Assembly (NCBI GenBank): GCA_034008185.1
Contig: CM067082.1
Coordinates: forward strand, 156,681,895-156,745,894
From: Gorsachius magnificus
Taxonomy: Eukaryota; Chordata; Aves; Pelecaniformes; Ardeidae
Length of the DNA: 64,000 nt
Direction: 5' to 3'
Position 1 is the first letter of the stretch. The number at the start of each line of letters is the position of its first letter. Shown here one piece after another: positions 61,744-64,000 of the stretch. The position numbers were made by a program, and so were the translations under genes. Below the pieces are notes generated by a model that saw only the letters and a program-made list of their open reading frames with translations, was not told the origin of the DNA and did no database searches.

Positions 61744-62864
61744 CCCTTTTGGAAATTATTTATGGGTATATTGGATACAACAGTTCATATCCCTAGTTTG
61801 GAGCAAACTATCCAACAGAAGTAGCCTGTTCTCATCTAGAAAGAGGCACCCAAGAGTCACAGCTCCATACCAGGAGACCCGTCCTACCTGCAACGTCAAA
61901 GACAGGGCACGTGGGGAGTCCCTGTCTGGTCATAGGATGTATCACAGACTGTGGAAATTTTAGAGCTTGGTAATCACAAGGTCTGCTCCTGCCAGCAGCC
62001 ACGCTGACAAGACTTTGGCATATTCGTTACAGCGCAGTCCTGCCTTTCTCAGCTGTAGGAAACATCATAAACCTGCTCAGGACAGGAATATTCGTTGATG
62101 TGAACATAAAAATTAATAATTCATGAAACATCCATCCTGTTTAAACACCACCACCATCACCTCACCTCCCAATCAGGGATATCTGTAACCTTACCAATTA
62201 ATCTGTATGTGTGTCTGTCCATGTGACAAAGTATATTGGAGAGTTGGAGCATTGGGGACTTTTTGAAATATTTGTCAGTAGGATGTTGTGGTTTGGATAA
62301 AGTGTACCACGGTGACTCTAGAGACTGGAGTTTGAGTTTCACTCTGGTCTCTGGCTACCGCCTGCTCCATTCCTTCAGTTTAGCTGAATGCAAATGCCTG
62401 AAGTTTTAAGCTGTCTGTAGTGCCAGGCATGCAATCTTCCCAGTGACATTGACTGTGGAAGGAAGAATGCCTTGACCATCCTCCAGAGTTATCATTTGTA
62501 TCCAAGCTGGAAAAAAAAGAGGTGTTGCATCTAGTTCCTAAAATAACAAGACAACCGGTCATTGTGTCTTTTGCTGTCCTTAATTTTGGTCTTTGAACAT
62601 CAGGCTGAGATGACTGTGCTGTCTCCCAGAAATCATCTGGTGGTGACCAATTTTGTGGTCCTGTCAGGTGACACTGTAAGAGAAGCATGTCGTACCATGA
62701 CGGAAGTTTGGTTAGTGTACCTGAAACTTTGAGGTTGACCTGGTGGCCCCAGCACTCCCTGAGAAGGTGGTGGAGGGGTGAAATGAGAGAAGATGCCTGT
62801 GACACAGGTACAGAGGTGTCTGCTGCGTTTTGCCTGTTGAAAATTACTTACCTTTTTTTTCCAG

Positions 62865-62983
62865 GTAAAAGCAAGAGTAAAAATGTTGAAAGAAACCTGC
62901 TGAGCTGCACCATGGGATGCAGCAACAGCCCAAGTCTTCCTCAAGTCTCTGAAACTAATTGCTCCACTACCCAAGGGCAAAAG
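62865..62983 (+). CDS. Candidate first coding exon, N-terminus MGCSNS
   Basis: A run of pyrimidines ending ccag at 62861-62864 makes a good splice acceptor. After 47 bases of would-be 5' UTR comes ATG at 62912 in the context ctgcaccATGG, close to the Kozak optimum. Twenty-four codons follow, ending QGQK, and the exon would end at AAG|gtactg (donor at 62984), in phase 0. If unspliced, the frame stops two codons later at 62990-62992. Gly2, Cys3 and Ser6 fit the N-myristoyltransferase consensus with a neighbouring palmitoylation site, the pattern of many small membrane-anchored proteins. I do not recognise the gene. The splice signals and start agree with one another, but each is common by chance, so this remains a hypothesis. 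Confidence 0.3.
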
Positions 62984-64000
62984 GTACTGTAGCCAGACTC
63001 ATGCCTCCCAAGTCGAAGCTGCAGCTAATGTGTGTGTTTTCTAGACAGCCTCCTTCAAGCCTGTTAACCTGTAATGTGACCTCCCCATATAGCTCCATCC
63101 TCTGTCTTGCTCTGTGATCCCTTTGTGTCATCTGGATGCAACTGATGACTTGCAGTGGCTGATGTGCAAGGCTGTGGAGTAGGAAAATTAAGGGGGACGT
63201 ATACCTATGGGGGACATAGGGCCAAGGTCAAGTGTGTGAATTTCAAGCTCGTGACATACTCTGATACCTGGAAGAAGAATATAAGAGACACCTTTGGTGT
63301 TGGTGTTTGCACAGCACCTGCTATAAGCCAGGTCCTGATCCATATCCAGACCTGCTAGATACCCTGGCAATATAAACCCTCCTCCTTCCTACTACGACCG
63401 TGGAAACTGATGGTGCTGGCATTACTGGGAAAACATACAACAAAGTATGGAGCTCAAAAGGTGCAATTCATTTTTTCTGGTGTTTGCCGCTCATACGTCA
63501 GGAAGCTGGGTATTTCCAAAAGACAACGGAAACCCTTCTAAGACAGGTATGTCACCTGGGTGGAACTTGTCTCCCATGGGACATGGCTGTCTGATTAACT
63601 GTAGGTGACTGACTCAAACCAGAACACTCAAGTATTGGATGTCTACAGGTGATGGGTGTAGATGTGAATGCAGAGCAGGACAATCATTTTCCATTAGAAA
63701 GTTTGTCAGGTGGTTTTGCTGATAGAAAGTGGCACACTGAGAAACAAGAAATAAAACTATTTCTGGAGAAAATGTCTGTCAAAATATTTATATTTTTTTC
63801 CTTAAAGAAAGCATTTTTTCTCCTTTTTTTTTGTGTTCAGAAACTTTTTGGATTTAAAAAGTTGAATCTGCTGTCTTTAACATGCTATTGGTACTATCAG
63901 GTACTCAGCATAGTCCATTAGCTGCCTGTAGAGCAGTTAGCAAAAAAACAATGAAGCCCTTAAGCACTTAGGGAAAAACAAGAAATGTCAGCAAAACAAA
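62984..64000. other. Right edge of window, possible intron of the MGC candidate
   Basis: If the candidate exon at 62865-62983 is real, this is its following intron with perhaps one or more small exons. No domain is recognisable. A strong acceptor-like sequence (pyrimidine tract ending gtgttcag at 63840) is followed by a 26-codon frame to 63921, which is hydrophobic and unconvincing. Confidence 0.4.
63502..63546 (+). CDS. Candidate 45-bp micro-exon downstream of the MGC exon
   Basis: The interval lies between an acceptor-like tacgtcag and a strong donor CAG|gtatgt. It is open in phase 0 for 15 codons (EAGYFQKTTETLLRQ), which would join in frame to the upstream candidate exon. A 45-base interval free of stops in one frame is common by chance and the acceptor's pyrimidine tract is mediocre. 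It is listed only because its phase fits. Confidence 0.12.

Larger units (their letters stand above)
61311..62864. other. Unique sequence with G-rich and T-rich tracts
   Basis: Holds a G-rich tract at 61536-61580 and a T24 run at 61720-61743. A 141-codon minus-strand frame at 62380-62805 has no motif. Confidence 0.5.

Noticed and set aside
62380..62805. 141-codon minus-strand frame near the MGC exon candidate
   Set aside because: No motif or splice support, and it lies within the expected chance length range.
63841..63921. Possible third exon after a strong acceptor at 63840
   Set aside because: The peptide is hydrophobic and low in complexity, and the donor-like CAG|gtactc is weak. It probably reflects a T-rich stretch mimicking an acceptor.
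1..64000. tRNA, rRNA, CRISPR array, bacterial-type operon or phage genes
   Set aside because: No cloverleaf with matching stems, no spaced direct repeats of array type, and no dense ORF packing. The CR1 content points to a sauropsid nuclear genome.
1..64000. Endogenous retrovirus or LTR pair
   Set aside because: I saw no gag, pol or env-like frames and no long direct repeats by eye. Every reverse-transcriptase-like frame has CR1 motifs and CR1 tails. A solo LTR could still be missed without a library search.

Overview
The window looks like non-coding DNA from a bird, or less likely a turtle or crocodilian. The clearest evidence is a dozen CR1 LINE copies whose 3' ends carry the sauropsid tail repeats ATTCTATG/ATTCTGTG. 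I saw no Alu, no L1 and no long retroviral reading frame. No host gene can be named. The window is best read as an intergenic region or a very large intron made of unique, fairly AT-rich sequence punctuated by retrotransposon debris and simple repeats.

Layout. 1-4690 is unique sequence. A decayed minisatellite with a 48-bp period lies at about 4693-5010, followed by a possible ancient MIR-type SINE at about 5335-5500. The longest plus-strand CR1 copy (6140-7938) keeps most of its reverse-transcriptase frame, broken by one probable 1-bp deletion and two stops. A 290-bp homopurine hexanucleotide tract (10150-10440) precedes a 153-codon orphan frame with a good Kozak context. CR1 fragments follow at 12036-12180 (+), 12302-12536 (-) and 15514-15622 (-). 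A 1.7-kb minus-strand CR1 (22846-24545) ends in an expanded pentanucleotide satellite. Further CR1 pieces lie at 30490-30913 (-), 32452-32601 (+), 34873-35500 (-), 44175-44780 (+), 52516-52745 (-), 53528-53720 (+), 53898-54160 (-) and 56671-57697 (+). The last is the best preserved and carries an uninterrupted 322-codon reverse-transcriptase fragment.

Possible host coding sequence is limited to weak candidates. The most attractive is a putative first coding exon at 62865-62983 (+): a pyrimidine-rich splice acceptor, a strong Kozak context, an N-terminus beginning MGCSNS that fits N-myristoylation plus palmitoylation, and a plausible donor. A Cys/His-rich 85-codon frame on the minus strand (46649-46906) is the most unusual small frame. 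Neither matches a family I recognise.

There is no operon, CRISPR array, tRNA, rRNA or phage-like system here. The CR1 copies do not act together as a system; they are independent, 5'-truncated insertions of different ages. I found no convincing new biological system. The structures most worth a second look are the MGC exon candidate, the Cys/His-rich frame, the inverted CR1 pairs and the two unusual tandem arrays.
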